Assembly: GCF_018780385.1 (NCBI RefSeq)
Contig: NZ_JADMJO010000003.1
Span: 434,001 to 498,000, forward strand
DNA: 64,000 nucleotides
From: Hydrogenophaga sp.
GTDB lineage: Bacteria > Pseudomonadota > Gammaproteobacteria > Burkholderiales > Burkholderiaceae_C
Reading direction: 5' to 3'
The translations under genes were made by a program, and so were the position numbers. This document shows, piece after piece, positions 63,493 to 64,000 of the stretch. Position 1 is the stretch's first letter; each line of letters starts with the position of its first letter. The notes beneath the pieces are model-generated. The model did not search any database. It was not told the origin of the DNA and saw only the letters and a program-made list of their open reading frames with translations.

Positions 63493-64000
63493 TCATTGGG
63501 GCAGCTTGGAGACGGCCACGTGGCGCAGCAACTCCGCCACGGAGGCGTCCATCACGTCGGTGAAAGGCTTGGGGTACACGCCCATGAAAAGCACCGCCAC
63601 AGCCAACACCGCCATCACTAGGAATTCGCGCGGGTTGAGGTCGATCAGGGCCTTCACGTTGTCGTTGCCCACGGCGCCCAGGTACACGCGCTTGTACATC
63701 CACAGCGAATAGGCCGCGCCGAAAATCAGCGCCGATGCAGCGAGCAGACCTATCCAGAAGTTGGCCTTCACCGCAGCCAGGATCACCATCCATTCGCCCA
63801 CGAAACCGGCCGTGCCCGGCAGGCCGCAGTTGGCCATGGTGAACAGCAGCGCAAAAGCCGCGAACTTCGGCATGGTGTTCACCACACCGCCGTAATCGGC
63901 AATCTCGCGCGAATGCACGCGGTCGTACAACACGCCGATGCCCAGGAACATGGCGGCCGACACAAAGCCGTGGGCAATCATCTGCACAATGCCACCCGAC
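63493..64000 (-). CDS. nuoM: NADH-quinone oxidoreductase subunit M (3' end only)
   Basis: The C-terminal 165 or so residues; the gene continues beyond the right edge. Motifs [34 protein letters not shown] and [11 protein letters not shown] are characteristic of NuoM. Adjacent to nuoN in the usual order. Confidence 0.93.
   Translation of the reverse strand, partial: SGGIVQMIAHGFVSAAMFLGIGVLYDRVHSREIADYGGVVNTMPKFAAFALLFTMANCGLPGTAGFVGEWMVILAAVKANFWIGLLAASALIFGAAYSLWMYKRVYLGAVGNDNVKALIDLNPREFLVMAVLAVAVLFMGVYPKPFTDVMDASVAELLRHVAVSKLPQ

Overview
The window is one continuous, high-GC, gene-dense stretch of bacterial chromosome. It looks like a member of the Comamonadaceae (Betaproteobacteria, Burkholderiales). 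The reasons are the Bug-type solute-binding protein, the nuoM-nuoN-DUF2818-NUDIX-DUF1178 gene order, the 1.5-kaa NAD-glutamate dehydrogenase, and a dispersed palindrome that encodes VRAEPVEA when read through. The genus cannot be fixed from the sequence; a Hydrogenophaga/Variovorax-like organism would fit. I see no rRNA, tRNA, CRISPR array, insertion sequence or prophage.

Region 1 (1-30111) is a catabolic island for lignin-derived aromatics. At the left end, reading leftwards, lie protocatechuate 4,5-cleavage genes (ligI, ligK, ligJ) behind a ModA-like protein, with a divergent LysR regulator. Next come a TRAP transporter (dctPQM) with an extra Bug-type receptor, and a vanA / GntR / vanB set for vanillate O-demethylation. 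Divergent from vanA is a core-MetE-like methyltransferase coupled to a 2-hydroxychromene-2-carboxylate isomerase-like protein. From 13.6 to 28.8 kb is a divergent hydroxycinnamate module. One arm holds an acyl-CoA ligase and an amidohydrolase. The other holds an enoyl-CoA hydratase, feruloyl-CoA synthase, thiolase, SDR dehydrogenase and 4HBT thioesterase, then a LivK-LivH-LivMG(fused)-LivF ABC importer, an acyl-CoA dehydrogenase and a MarR regulator. Read together: import ferulate/p-coumarate, make the CoA ester, shorten the side chain by beta-oxidation to vanilloyl- or 4-hydroxybenzoyl-CoA, release the free acid, demethylate vanillate to protocatechuate, and send it down the 4,5-cleavage path to pyruvate and oxaloacetate. 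The two divergent hydroxycinnamate promoters overlap around one inverted repeat at 16363-16379.

Region 2 (30.2-34.1 kb) is grpE-dnaK-dnaJ with a clear sigma-32 promoter and a strong terminator. Region 3 (34.2-40.1 kb) is a mixed set: a small conserved protein, a ZIP metal transporter, a secreted protein, a lytic transglycosylase, a WYL regulator, a GST, a YbjQ protein, and the remnant of an MBL-fold hydrolase gene.

Region 4 (39.5-45.3 kb) is the least familiar part. A GlxA/AraC-type regulator is divergent from a MATE exporter, which is followed by a secreted vanadium-haloperoxidase homologue, a SAM methyltransferase and a small membrane protein. A 65-bp direct repeat, carrying three GGAA(C/T/A) half-sites exactly 11 bp apart, lies upstream of both the MATE and the haloperoxidase genes. 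It looks like a duplicated operator/promoter.

Region 5 (45.3-64 kb) is mostly housekeeping: a methyltransferase, a transglutaminase-like protein, an FtsX-type permease and AttH (without the usual ATPase), a collagen-like lipoprotein, an M48 protease with a DUF898 protein, an exporter ABC half-transporter, NAD-glutamate dehydrogenase, DUF1178, NUDIX, DUF2818, nuoN and the end of nuoM.
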